Of a stretch of DNA of 64,000 nucleotides, positions 1 through 8,385 are shown in pieces. The position numbers and the translations under genes were made by a program. A model generated the notes under the pieces. That model was not told the DNA's origin. It made no database searches and saw nothing but the letters and a program-made list of their open reading frames with translations. The DNA comes from Sphingomonas sp. TREG-RG-20F-R18-01. GTDB taxonomy: Bacteria > Pseudomonadota > Alphaproteobacteria > Sphingomonadales > Sphingomonadaceae. The DNA lies in the NCBI RefSeq assembly GCF_022662475.1, contig NZ_JAKNQQ010000006.1:1-64000 (forward strand), written 5' to 3'. Numbering within the stretch: the stretch's first letter is position 1; the number at the start of each line of letters is the position of its first letter.

Positions 1-30
1 TACCGCGCCGCGCATCACGCGGCGCCGGTT

Positions 31-669
31 TCAGCACATCGCCACGGCGCCGAGGAAGGCACCGATCTTGGCCGGATCCTTGATGCCCGGTGCGCTCTCC
101 AGGCCCGACGAGACGTCTACCAGGGTCGCCCCGGTGCCACGCACCGCCTCGCCTACGTTGACGGCGTCGAGCCCGCCCGACAGCGCCCACGGGAGCGCGT
201 GGCGGAAGCCGTGCAGAAGGGTCCAGTCGAACCGAACCCCCATGCCTCCCGGCAACGCGGCACCCGGCGGCGTCTTTGCGTCGAACAGGATGCGGTCGGC
301 GATGCCCTGGTAGGGCAGCGCGCCCTCGAGATCGGCCCGGGTCCGCACCGCCACCGCCGCCCACAGCTCCAGTCCGGTCCGCGCCTTGATCGCGGCGGCG
401 CGCTCGGGCGACGTCTGATGGAGTTGCAGCACCGCAAGCTTGCCGGCCTCGATCGCCGAATCGAGCGTTGGATCATCGGGGTTCACGAACACGCCGACGC
501 GCGCGACGCGCTGCGGCACCCGCGCCGCAAGTTGGGCCGCGCGGTCGCGGCCGACGTGACGCGGGGAGGGCGGGAAGAACACCAACCCGACGTGGCTCGC
601 ACCGCCAGCGATGGCGGCATCGAGCGTTTCGGGCGTGGAAAGCCCGCAGATCTTGGCAGAAACAGGCAT
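31..669 (-). CDS. trpF: Phosphoribosylanthranilate isomerase
   Basis: Cytoplasmic enzyme of tryptophan synthesis that isomerises N-(5-phosphoribosyl)anthranilate to CdRP. The product is about 212 residues, normal for a free-standing TrpF. It opens with the KICG motif (catalytic Cys at residue 8) and has the second catalytic residue in ILFDAKTP (Asp130); the phosphate-binding GGL and SSGLE motifs lie near the C terminus. I start it at the ATG giving MPVSAKICG, because the 20 residues available upstream do not fit the family. It lies downstream of pyrF on the same strand, as in many alphaproteobacteria where trpB and trpA follow; those would lie outside the window. Confidence 0.95.
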   Translation of the reverse strand: MPVSAKICGLSTPETLDAAIAGGASHVGLVFFPPSPRHVGRDRAAQLAARVPQRVARVGVFVNPDDPTLDSAIEAGKLAVLQLHQTSPERAAAIKARTGLELWAAVAVRTRADLEGALPYQGIADRILFDAKTPPGAALPGGMGVRFDWTLLHGFRHALPWALSGGLDAVNVGEAVRGTGATLVDVSSGLESAPGIKDPAKIGAFLGAVAMC

Positions 670-762
670 GCAACCGTCCTTGCGGCTCGTCGACATAGGC
701 GCAAGCGATATCACGCAAGGCTTAACCATCGAAAAACGCGCATCGCCGCACCGGGGGGGCGT

Positions 763-1437
763 TCAGAGCGTCGCTTCGATCTCGCGCGCGGCCATGTCAG
801 GGTTCTCGGCCTGGGTGATCGGGCGCCCCACGACGAGGATCGATGCGCCGGCGTCCAGCGCGGCGCGGGGCGTGACGACGCGCTTCTGGTCGCCCACCGG
901 CCCGTCTTGCGGTCGGACTCCGGGGACGACGAAAAAGCCCTTCGGCCACAGCGCATGCGCCGCCCCGACTTCCGCGCCCGAACAGACGACGCCATCGATC
1001 CCGGCTTCCCGCGCGAGGTCGGTCAGTCGCAGGACCTGATCATGCGGACTGCTGGGCACGCCGATCGAGGCGAGATCGCTGGTATCGAGGCTGGTCAGCG
1101 TCGTCACCGCGACCACCTTTGTCCCGGTCGGCGCCGCGGCTTTGGCATCCTCGAGCATGGCACGGCCACCGGCGGCATGAACCGTCAGGATCGCGGGATC
1201 GAGCCCGTGCAGCGCCATGATCGCCTTGGCCACCGTGTTGGGAATGTCGTGCAGCTTGAGGTCGAGGAAGATCGGCAGGCCATGTTCGGCCATGCTGCGC
1301 ACCCCGGGCTGACCGTTGGCGAGGAAAAATTCGAGGCCGAGCTTGATCCCGCCGACATGATGGCGGACGCGCCTGGCCATCGCATGTGCCTTCGCCAGAT
1401 CCGGGGTGTCGAGCGCGACATACAGGCGATTGGTCAC
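763..1437 (-). CDS. pyrF: Orotidine 5'-phosphate decarboxylase
   Basis: Converts OMP to UMP, the last step of pyrimidine synthesis. The 224-residue product has the family signature DLKLHDIPNT (catalytic Asp59, Lys61, Asp64), Lys32 in GIKLGLEFF, and the phosphate-binding end PGVRPQ...VVGRPIT. The frame is open far upstream, but homology begins at a GTG (VTNRLYVALD) that overlaps the stop codon of the lapA-like gene (GTGA), indicating translational coupling. trpF follows 93 bp downstream. Confidence 0.95.
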   Translation of the reverse strand: MTNRLYVALDTPDLAKAHAMARRVRHHVGGIKLGLEFFLANGQPGVRSMAEHGLPIFLDLKLHDIPNTVAKAIMALHGLDPAILTVHAAGGRAMLEDAKAAAPTGTKVVAVTTLTSLDTSDLASIGVPSSPHDQVLRLTDLAREAGIDGVVCSGAEVGAAHALWPKGFFVVPGVRPQDGPVGDQKRVVTPRAALDAGASILVVGRPITQAENPDMAAREIEATL

Positions 1438-1784
1438 AGCACTACTCCGCTGTCGGACGCTGAGGGGGTAAGGTCGGACGACGCCCGCGGTGCGCCCGGC
1501 GCCATCGTGGCTGGCGGCAGCGGCGGCGCCATGGCGGTCCGCATGTCCGCCAGCGTACGCTCGGCGTTCGCCAGCCGGGCGCGGAGCCGCCAGCGCAGCG
1601 TCGAATGCCAGGCGAGGGTCGGCAGCAATCCGGCAAGAAAGGTCACGAGCAGCAGGACCGGCAGATTGACCAGCGCTTCCATGCCGCCCCACAGGCGGAT
1701 CGCGACACTCGTCCAATTGGCCACGGTAAACACCGCCGCAATGAAGGCGAGCAGGCACCAGAAGAGGATTTTGAGGAATTGCAT
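1434..1784 (-). CDS. lapA: LapA/DUF1049 domain membrane protein
   Basis: Small inner-membrane protein of about 116 residues. An N-terminal hydrophobic segment (LKILFWCLLAFIAAVFTVAN) is followed by a second (LPVLLLVTFLAGLLPTLA), then a basic helical stretch and a Pro/Ala-rich tail. This two-segment layout and its place directly upstream of pyrF fit the DUF1049 (LapA) family, which in other bacteria sits in the envelope and is linked to lipopolysaccharide assembly. I chose MQFLKIL as the start; a start 18 bp upstream is also possible. Its stop overlaps the pyrF GTG. The ihfB gene often found upstream is absent here; a patatin gene is there instead. Confidence 0.8.
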   Translation of the reverse strand: MQFLKILFWCLLAFIAAVFTVANWTSVAIRLWGGMEALVNLPVLLLVTFLAGLLPTLAWHSTLRWRLRARLANAERTLADMRTAMAPPLPPATMAPGAPRASSDLTPSASDSGVVL

Positions 1785-1823
1785 GGGCGCAAGGCTACTC
1801 AAAACCGCGCCGCTTGACCAGAC

Positions 1824-4127
1824 TCAGCCGATTTCGCGGCGCAGCGTCTCAAACAGGCCGGGGATCGTCGTCAGCCGGTCGGCTTCCTCGTCGAGGATGG
1901 CCAGAAAAGCGGCGCGTTTGATCGCGGCATTGCGCCCCGGTTTCAGCCGCTGGTCGGGGTCGAGCGTCGACAGCAGGATGTCGATCATCCGCTCGGCGCC
2001 GTGCAGCCTGCCCCAGAGATAGTCGTTTTCGCGATAGGCACGGCTGAAGAACGCGCCGAAGCTGTTGAACTGGATGCCCTTCAGCGTCGCCTCCGCCCCG
2101 CCGGACCGGATCGACGTCGCGTCGTCGGGGGCGATGCGGTCGACCTTGATCGGGTCGAACTCATCGAGACCCTCGCCCTGCAGCAGCGGCAGCGTCGCGA
2201 CGTCAAAATACGGGAACCCCAGATACGTCAGCAGGATCGTGCGCTTCACGTCGCGCGACAGGCCGGCGAACGCCGCCGCCAGGCGCGCTTCGGTCGCCGT
2301 GTCCAGCGCCTGCAACCCCATTACGCCGCCCAGCTTGTCGAGCAGCGGGCGCGCATCGCTGCGCAACAGCCGCACGTCCCGCCGCAACGTAGCGTAACGG
2401 TCGGTCCGCTTGCATTCGAGGTATGCCGACAGGCTGGCGTAGACCGCTTCTCGGATCGCACCGAGTTCGGTCTCGGGGTGCGCGCCCTCGAGCTCGGTGA
2501 TCCGCCGCGCCAGCAGCCGCAGGCGTCGCAAGCGGAAGCCCAGATCGAAGGTGCGCAGGAACGTGATCGTCCGCTGGCCGGCGCCGCCGGCAAAGCCGGG
2601 CCTCAGTTCGTCGAATCCCTGAAGCGCAACGGCTTCGTCGATGAGACGGCGGACTCGGTCCGCGCGTTGCTGACCCGTCTCCCCGCCGGCGCCGTCGAGC
2701 AGGGCGGCGATGGTTTCCACCACCCCGGTAATCTTGAGATGCCCGTACGCGGCATAGGCATAGCCCGAAGCCTTTGCCGCCGCGGTCTGCGCGCGTTGGC
2801 GCCATGCCGCCAGCCGCACCGGCGTCGGCGAATCGAGGAACAACGTATAGCCGAAGAGCGCCTCGACCTGTTTCTCCACTTCGGGCCGGATACCGGCGAT
2901 GATCGAACGCATCCGCTCGATCCGACGCGAGCGGTCGGCGATCTCGTCGAGATTGTCCCGGATCGGTTGCTGGCGCGGCAATTCCGACATCGCCCCGATG
3001 ATCGTCTGAAAGAAGCCGGGGGTTTTGGTGCCGGACGCCGCGAACCCGAAACTGCCGCGGGGGTGCGGATCGATATAGACGAAGCGCCGATCGACCTGGC
3101 GCTGGGCAGGGCGTTCGCGCAACGCCTCGATCGCCGGACCGAACGGCGCATTGTTGAGGACGGATCCATCGATCAGCACGGCGGACTCGGCGGCATTCGC
3201 GGCATATTGGCGCGGCAGGATGCGCTTCAGGAATGCCTCCCGTCCGGGCCAGTGGACTTCGCGCCGTTCGAGGACCCGGTCGAGCTCGCCCACCATGAAG
3301 GGTGGAAAGGCCCCGGGGAAACACGATGTCGCGCGCGCGGCAAATGCGAGTTCGGCGGGATCGGCGAGGGTCTCGCAATCGGTGCCGTGATCCGTGAACG
3401 GCACGATGACGCGGTGTTCGGTTTCCAGCACTTCGGGCGGCGAATGCAGCGTCAGCCGTTCGGGATGTCCGCGAAAGTCGGTTACGGTCACGAACAGGTC
3501 GAGCGGTTGTCCGGGCGGGAGCAGGCGCGGCGTACGCGGCGCCGCCGTCATGGCGGTGAGTGCATCGAGGATCAGCCCGGTAAAGCGTTCCCCGCCGAAG
3601 GGCGGCTCGAACCACCGGGAGCGGATGAAGTGCGACAGCTTCGCGCGGACCTCGTCCCGCGCGCCGCTTTCGACCGTGGCTTCGACACCGTCCGTACTGC
3701 GTGCCGCGACCCATGCGAGCGGCAACGCCCAGGCCTTGGAGAAGCGGGTTGCCGGAGCCTGTTTCTCGTCGACCAGCGCTTCTATGTCCGCCGAGTCGAG
3801 CCAGAGTTGCGTCAGGGGTTCCAGGCTTTGCCCCGTGCTGATCGCCTGACCGAGAAACACGCCGTTGATGCCGCCCGCGCTCGCGCCGGCAATGATGTCG
3901 ATCAGCACGCGAAGCCGTGTTCCGGTCACCGCTTCGATCTCGGCCAGCAAGGCGAGGTAGATTTCGGCGCTGCCGGATCGCGGTTCGGCGGCGGCCGGGC
4001 TGGCATGGAACGCCTGGCTTGCGCGCGCCAGGCGCCAGATCTCCTTGGTGATCCCATGCATATAGACCGCAAGGCTGATCCCGCCGTAGCACACGAGCGC
4101 GAGACGAAGCTCCTTGTCGCGCGTCAT
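1824..4127 (-). CDS. Large patatin-like phospholipase
   Basis: Predicted Ser-Asp acyl hydrolase of 767 residues. The patatin fold occupies roughly residues 6-345: a glycine-rich oxyanion stretch (CYGGISLAVYMHG), the nucleophile elbow GASAG with Ser83, and the dyad Asp320 in IDGSVLNNAPF. The remaining ~420 residues are helical and charged with no recognisable domain. Length and layout resemble the large bacterial patatin-like protein family rather than the ~300-residue RssA type. No signal peptide or membrane segment is visible. Its ATG overlaps the stop of the upstream endonuclease/exonuclease/phosphatase-fold gene (ATGA), so both are probably co-translated. The substrate is unknown; membrane phospholipid is the family expectation. 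Confidence 0.85.
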   Translation of the reverse strand: MTRDKELRLALVCYGGISLAVYMHGITKEIWRLARASQAFHASPAAAEPRSGSAEIYLALLAEIEAVTGTRLRVLIDIIAGASAGGINGVFLGQAISTGQSLEPLTQLWLDSADIEALVDEKQAPATRFSKAWALPLAWVAARSTDGVEATVESGARDEVRAKLSHFIRSRWFEPPFGGERFTGLILDALTAMTAAPRTPRLLPPGQPLDLFVTVTDFRGHPERLTLHSPPEVLETEHRVIVPFTDHGTDCETLADPAELAFAARATSCFPGAFPPFMVGELDRVLERREVHWPGREAFLKRILPRQYAANAAESAVLIDGSVLNNAPFGPAIEALRERPAQRQVDRRFVYIDPHPRGSFGFAASGTKTPGFFQTIIGAMSELPRQQPIRDNLDEIADRSRRIERMRSIIAGIRPEVEKQVEALFGYTLFLDSPTPVRLAAWRQRAQTAAAKASGYAYAAYGHLKITGVVETIAALLDGAGGETGQQRADRVRRLIDEAVALQGFDELRPGFAGGAGQRTITFLRTFDLGFRLRRLRLLARRITELEGAHPETELGAIREAVYASLSAYLECKRTDRYATLRRDVRLLRSDARPLLDKLGGVMGLQALDTATEARLAAAFAGLSRDVKRTILLTYLGFPYFDVATLPLLQGEGLDEFDPIKVDRIAPDDATSIRSGGAEATLKGIQFNSFGAFFSRAYRENDYLWGRLHGAERMIDILLSTLDPDQRLKPGRNAAIKRAAFLAILDEEADRLTTIPGLFETLRREIG

Positions 4128-4813
4128 AACGGTTCGATCAGCGCCCAGATCGGCAGGTGGTCGGATGCCTTGCGCGCAAGTGCGCTGTTGTGGACACCGC
4201 AGTCGCGCACGCGAAAACCCCGGGTCATGATTCGGTCGAGCCGCCCGATCGCGCGGCGTGCGTGAAAGCTCGGGCCGGTCGGTGCGATCGCGAATTCGCG
4301 GCGGAAGTCATGCAGGCATCCGCCGTTCGGGGTCCATTCGTTCAGATCGCCCATCATCACGGTCGGCATCGGCGGCGCGCAATCGTCGGCATGCGTCAGG
4401 ATCGCGCGCGCCTGCCGGCGTCGCCACAAGCCCGAAAGATCGAGGTGCATGCCGAACACGCGAATCGGGGTCGCGTCGATCGACACATCCACCCGGATCG
4501 CGCCACGGGGTTCAAGCGCCGGGATATGGAGCGCGGCGCTGCCGAGGACTTCACTCCCCTTGCGCGTGAGCAAGGCATTGCCGTGCCACCCCATGCTCGC
4601 CCGATCGTGCAACTGGACGGCACGCCAGGGCGAATGATCCTCCAGCAGGCGGTGCGGGATCACTGCCGCCTTCGTGCCATACCGCAGGTCTGCTTCCTGC
4701 AACGCGATGACATCGCCATCGATCTCGCACAGCACGTCGAGAATACGCCGCGGGTCGCGACGGCGATCCAGACCGATTCCCTTGTGCATGTTGTAGCTGA
4801 CAACCTTGATCAC
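4124..4813 (-). CDS. Endonuclease/exonuclease/phosphatase family protein
   Basis: Metal-dependent hydrolase of the EEP (DNase I/sphingomyelinase-like) fold, 229 residues. Visible motifs in order are SYNMHKG (Asn8), IALQEADLR (metal-binding Glu40), GDLNEWTPNGG and the terminal SDHLPIWALI containing the catalytic Asp-His. I prefer the GTG start (VIKVVSYN), which has AGGCGG upstream; an ATG 36 bp further upstream lacks a visible ribosome site. The 4-bp overlap with the patatin gene suggests a shared lipid- or phosphodiester-related task, but the substrate (nucleic acid, inositol phosphate or phospholipid head group) cannot be told. Confidence 0.85.
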   Translation of the reverse strand: MIKVVSYNMHKGIGLDRRRDPRRILDVLCEIDGDVIALQEADLRYGTKAAVIPHRLLEDHSPWRAVQLHDRASMGWHGNALLTRKGSEVLGSAALHIPALEPRGAIRVDVSIDATPIRVFGMHLDLSGLWRRRQARAILTHADDCAPPMPTVMMGDLNEWTPNGGCLHDFRREFAIAPTGPSFHARRAIGRLDRIMTRGFRVRDCGVHNSALARKASDHLPIWALIEPL

Positions 4814-5135
4814 GCGACCGCCTATCGGGCGGATCGGCGGATCATGCAATCATGTGCGTGGTTTGCGGCGGCGATCTTTCTGCCGATGCCCGCAGCCGAT
4901 CATCCGCGCGAACCGTCCTGCGCTCGGCGGTTACGGTCATCGAAGTCCCGTCATCCTGATGACTATACGGTTATTTTCGTCCATCGTCTGTGCGCAGCGA
5001 TCCGGCGGGCTTGATCGTCGCCAGGACAGAATCGACCGTGAAGATGGGACGAAACGTCAAGGAACGGTTATCCAGCATATCGACGTGGATACTTTAAATA
5101 GTGTAAGATCGTCCCGGGCAGGGGTGAGGGTCACT

Positions 5136-5306
5136 ATGTATTTCGTGCAACGGATCAAATGTCTGTTCGGATATCATTATCGCAACGGCCACAGGGTGCG
5201 GTGGAACGACGGCAAGCGGTATACCGTCTGCAAGGGCTGTGGTCGTCGCATGGTACGCGAAGAGGATGGCTGGCATCTGACAGGCGGCGTCGAGACGGCA
5301 TCCTGA
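5136..5306 (+). CDS. Small Cys-containing zinc-ribbon-like protein
   Basis: A 56-residue protein starting MYFVQRIKCLFGYHY. It carries Cys9, His14 and a CKGCG knuckle (Cys32, Cys35), plus a charged C terminus. The pattern Cys-x4-His...Cys-x2-Cys resembles tiny DUF1660-type zinc-ribbon proteins known from phages and chromosomes. The ATG is preceded by GGGGTGAGGG. It stands alone between the EEP gene and tRNA-Thr. The ~290 bp upstream shows no other gene. Function unknown; zinc binding is inferred from residue spacing only. Confidence 0.5.
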   Translation: MYFVQRIKCLFGYHYRNGHRVRWNDGKRYTVCKGCGRRMVREEDGWHLTGGVETAS

Positions 5307-5370
5307 TCAAACGCGTTCCGCAGTACCACGAGCTGATGCGGGACGCGGTGCGCGGCGTCATGCAAGGAAA

Positions 5371-5446
5371 TGGTGCCGGTTGCAGGAATCGAACCCGCGA
5401 CCTTCGGTTTACAAAACCGCTGCTCTACCAGCTGAGCTAAACCGGC
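5371..5446 (-). tRNA. tRNA-Thr (anticodon TGT)
   Basis: On the minus strand a complete cloverleaf can be folded: acceptor GCCGGTT pairing with AACCGGC, D-arm GCTC/GAGC, anticodon loop TTTGTAA giving TGT, T-arm GCGGGTTCGATTCCTGC, and an encoded CCA. The gene is 76 nt including CCA. Confidence 0.97.
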
Positions 5447-5480
5447 GTGGAGGATCACACCCTCGCGCGCATTCCATGCG

Positions 5481-6341
5481 TCAAGTGACGCCGAAGGTCC
5501 AGCCCTCGGTACGCGCGATCTGATCGGTCATGGCCGCCGGATGCCAGAAATCGTCGCGTCGCGCGTGGGTGCGCAGCCAGGCGGCGGTCAGGATCGCGTC
5601 GGTGGCGTGGTCGGTATAGCGGTCCAGCGGCGTATGCGGGGCGCTGCCGACCTGCGCCAGCGCCACGTCCAGCGCCGCGCCGTCGCGGAGCTTGCTCAGC
5701 CCCTTGCGCAGGCCGGCTGCGCGCGCGGCGATCGTGGTGTAGATTTCGACGACGCAGGCCCCGTCGCGTGGCGGCGCATCGATCGGCCAGACCGGAATGG
5801 CGGGATCGAGATGATGCAGCAGGCGCATGCCCGCGAAGCTTGCCTTGGCGACCTGCGCCGCGCCGATCGCGTCATAGACGGTCGATGGCTTGCCCCCACC
5901 GTTCGCGTTGAAATGCGCTTCGCAGCGACGGTAGTGCATGAAGCGCACCTTTGCCCCATCGGCCGCGCCAAGATAGAAATGCTGCCCGCGTCGTGCCTCC
6001 AGAAACGATGCCGCGCCGAGGTCGGGATCGGCGCTGTTCCGATCGACATAGGCCCAGAGCGCGCGCGGGTCGGTCGCCGCGGTTTCCCCCGGCAGATAGG
6101 CGCCGCGTTCGACGAACGGCGCCGCAAAGCTGAAATCGAACCCGACGAGCAACGGCTCGCGCGCCTGTGCGTGCAACCAGTGCAGAATATCGGTTCGCGA
6201 CCATACGCCGCGCGGCGGGTCGACCAGCACGGGGGCCGCATCGCCCGTCGCACAGACCGCGAGCGCAATGCCGGGATGGCGCGCGCCTTTGGCGCCGGAC
6301 CAGTCGATCGCGGCAAATCGGGTGAAATGGGTCGGGGTCAC
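5481..6341 (-). CDS. DUF429-like RNase H-fold protein
   Basis: Hypothetical 286-residue protein. It opens with FAAIDWSGAKG (Asp13), a first beta-strand carrying an acidic residue as in RNase H-fold nucleases; GFDFSFAAPF near residue 95 and the C-terminal DHATDAILTAAWL supply further acidic positions. This layout is shared with the DUF429 group of predicted nucleases. It lies 30 bp downstream of rarA on the same strand and may be co-transcribed, which would fit a nucleic-acid role, but no activity is known to me. No signal peptide or membrane segment. Confidence 0.6.
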   Translation of the reverse strand: MTPTHFTRFAAIDWSGAKGARHPGIALAVCATGDAAPVLVDPPRGVWSRTDILHWLHAQAREPLLVGFDFSFAAPFVERGAYLPGETAATDPRALWAYVDRNSADPDLGAASFLEARRGQHFYLGAADGAKVRFMHYRRCEAHFNANGGGKPSTVYDAIGAAQVAKASFAGMRLLHHLDPAIPVWPIDAPPRDGACVVEIYTTIAARAAGLRKGLSKLRDGAALDVALAQVGSAPHTPLDRYTDHATDAILTAAWLRTHARRDDFWHPAAMTDQIARTEGWTFGVT

Positions 6342-6371
6342 GTGGACGCAGAACGCTCGAACGCAGGTCGC

Positions 6372-7685
6372 TCAGGCATCGCCTGCCTTCAGGCTCGCCC
6401 ACCAGGCCATGCGCTCGGCGATCCGTTTTTCCATCCCGCGCTCGGTCGGCTTGTAGAACGTTTGCGGCTCCATCCCGGTCGGCCAGTAGTTCGAGCCCGA
6501 AAACCCTTCCGCCGTATCGTGATCATACGCATAGCCCTTGCCATAGCCGATGTCCTTCATCAGCTTGGTCGGGGCATTCAGGATGTTCTCCGGCGGCATC
6601 AGCGAACCGGTTTCGCGGGCCGACGTCCACGCAGCCTTCTGCGCCTTGTAGGCCGCGTTCGATTTGGGGGCGGTCGCGAGATAGATACAGGCCTGTGCGA
6701 TCGCGAGCTCGCCCTCGGGCGACCCCAGGAAGTCATACGCGTCCTTCGCGGCCAGGCATTGGGTCAGCGCCCCCGGATCGGCGAGGCCGATGTCCTCGAC
6801 CGCCATGCGGATCATCCGACGGAGCAGATACAGCGGCTCTTCTCCGGCGGTGAGCATGCGCGCCAGATAATAAAGCGCGGCTTGCGGGTCGGATCCGCGC
6901 ACGGCTTTGTGCAGGGCGGAAATGAGGTTGTAATGCCCCTCGCGATCCTTGTCGTACACCGCCACGCGCCGCTGCAGAAAGGCGGACAGGCCGGCCGGAT
7001 CGAGCGCGGCAGGAAGGTTCACGGCGAACAGCGTTTCCGACTGGTTCAGCAGGAAGCGGCCGTCGCCATCCGCGCTCGCGATCATCGCGTCGCGCGCTTC
7101 GCGTGTCAGCGGCAGGGGGCGTCCCTCGGCCTGCTCCGCGCGATCGAGCAAGTGCCCGAGCGCGGCATGGTCCAGGCGGTGGAGGATCAGCACCTGCGCC
7201 CGGCTGAGGACGGCGGCGTTGAGTTCGAACGACGGGTTTTCCGTCGTTGCCCCGACGAGCGTGACCGTACCGTCCTCGACATACGGCAGGAAGCCATCCT
7301 GCTGCGCACGATTGAACCGATGGATCTCGTCGACGAACAGCAATGTCCGCTTGCCGATCCGGGCATGGTCGCGCGCCTCGGCGAACGCCTTCTTCAGGTC
7401 CGCCACGCCCGAAAAAACCGCAGAGATTGCCATGAAGCGCAAACCAACGGCATCCGCCAGCAAGCGCGCGATCGTCGTCTTGCCGGTGCCGGGCGGGCCC
7501 CACAGGATCATCGAAGACAGCCGGCCCGCCGCGACCATCCGGCCGATCGCGCCCTCGGGACCAGTGATGTGGTCCTGCCCGACGACTTCGGCGAGCGTGG
7601 TCGGGCGTAGCCGATCTGCCAGCGGGGCGGAGGCTGCGACGGGCTCCGGGGCAGGGGGATCGAACGCGGCAAAAAGGTCGGCCAT
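6372..7685 (-). CDS. rarA: Replication-associated recombination ATPase RarA/MgsA
   Basis: AAA+ ATPase of 437 residues acting at stalled replication forks. Walker A is WGPPGTGKTT (residues 62-71) and Walker B/DExH-like LLFVDEIHRFN follows near residue 115, then sensor 1 (VGATTENPSFELN) and an arginine-rich lid. The C-terminal tetramerisation region typical of RarA (from about residue 270, with GSDPQAALYYLARML and DIGLADP) is present. Full length for the family. Transcribed toward the RNase H-fold gene 30 bp away. Confidence 0.95.
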   Translation of the reverse strand: MADLFAAFDPPAPEPVAASAPLADRLRPTTLAEVVGQDHITGPEGAIGRMVAAGRLSSMILWGPPGTGKTTIARLLADAVGLRFMAISAVFSGVADLKKAFAEARDHARIGKRTLLFVDEIHRFNRAQQDGFLPYVEDGTVTLVGATTENPSFELNAAVLSRAQVLILHRLDHAALGHLLDRAEQAEGRPLPLTREARDAMIASADGDGRFLLNQSETLFAVNLPAALDPAGLSAFLQRRVAVYDKDREGHYNLISALHKAVRGSDPQAALYYLARMLTAGEEPLYLLRRMIRMAVEDIGLADPGALTQCLAAKDAYDFLGSPEGELAIAQACIYLATAPKSNAAYKAQKAAWTSARETGSLMPPENILNAPTKLMKDIGYGKGYAYDHDTAEGFSGSNYWPTGMEPQTFYKPTERGMEKRIAERMAWWASLKAGDA

Positions 7686-7743
7686 CGCCTGAAGATAGGA
7701 GTGTTCCCGAAATTTGCACGTGCGGCCTTGCAGTCGCGCCTAA

Positions 7744-7755
7744 AAGATATATCTT
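7744..7755. promoter_or_regulatory. 12-bp perfect palindrome upstream of padR
   Basis: AAGATATATCTT is a perfect palindrome centred about 33 bp before the padR start codon, in an A+T-rich stretch unlike the surrounding DNA. PadR-type repressors commonly bind such dyads in their own promoters, so an autoregulatory operator is the likeliest role. Seen directly; function inferred. Confidence 0.55.
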
Positions 7756-7782
7756 AGTGGCATCTCAGATAGGAAAAACGAT

Positions 7783-8385
7783 ATGACTGGATTTGAACAG
7801 CACGGTGGCCATGGATGCCACCACCGGCATGGCGGTGGCCGCGGTGCAGCCATGGCGACGATGCGCGGGGGGCCTCGCGGTTTTGGCGGACGCGATCATC
7901 CCGAGGGGCGGGGCGGGCCGCGGGGACGTCGCATGTTCGACGGCGGCGAATTGCGCCTGGTCCTGCTCAAGCTGATCGCGGATGAGCCTCGCCATGGCTA
8001 CGATCTGATCCGTAGCATCGAGGAATTGACCGGCGGAGCCTATGCGCCCAGCCCGGGGGTGGTCTATCCGACGTTGACCCTGCTCGATGACATGGACCTG
8101 ATCGCCGCACGCCAGGCGGAGGGCGCCAAGAAGCTGTACGCGGTGACCGACACCGGCGCGCAGCATCTTGCCGAAAACGCCGAACTGGTCGCGGCGCTGA
8201 TGGCGCGGCTGGCCGAAGTCGGGGCCGAGCGGGCGCGCACCGACAGCGCATCGGTGCGCCGCGCGATGGGCAATTTACGTGAAGTGCTGCTGCACAAATT
8301 GCGCAGCGAGGACGTGGCGATCGAGACGGTCCATCAGGTCGTCGCGCTGATCGATGACGCTGCGCAAAAGATCGAGCGACTGTGA
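7783..8385 (+). CDS. PadR family transcriptional regulator with His/Gly-rich N terminus
   Basis: 200-residue DNA-binding regulator. Residues 1-50 are His/Gly/Arg-rich (HGGHGCHHRHGGG), which could bind metal. A PadR winged helix follows (about 52-130: LRLVLLKLIADEPRHGYDLI ... YPTLTLLDD), then a helical dimerisation tail ending in a Vir-type helix. The next gene, a DUF2218 protein, overlaps it by 1-4 bp. PadR/DUF2218 pairs often sit with siderophore-interacting proteins in other bacteria, so iron or redox control is a reasonable guess. A palindrome lies in its promoter. Confidence 0.9.
   Translation: MTGFEQHGGHGCHHRHGGGRGAAMATMRGGPRGFGGRDHPEGRGGPRGRRMFDGGELRLVLLKLIADEPRHGYDLIRSIEELTGGAYAPSPGVVYPTLTLLDDMDLIAARQAEGAKKLYAVTDTGAQHLAENAELVAALMARLAEVGAERARTDSASVRRAMGNLREVLLHKLRSEDVAIETVHQVVALIDDAAQKIERL

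Noticed and set aside
199-4265. Long open frames antisense to trpF, pyrF and the patatin gene, some over 600 codons
   Set aside because: Their predicted proteins are Arg/Gly/Ala-rich with no domains, as expected opposite strongly G+C-biased codons; the minus-strand genes carry clear catalytic motifs.
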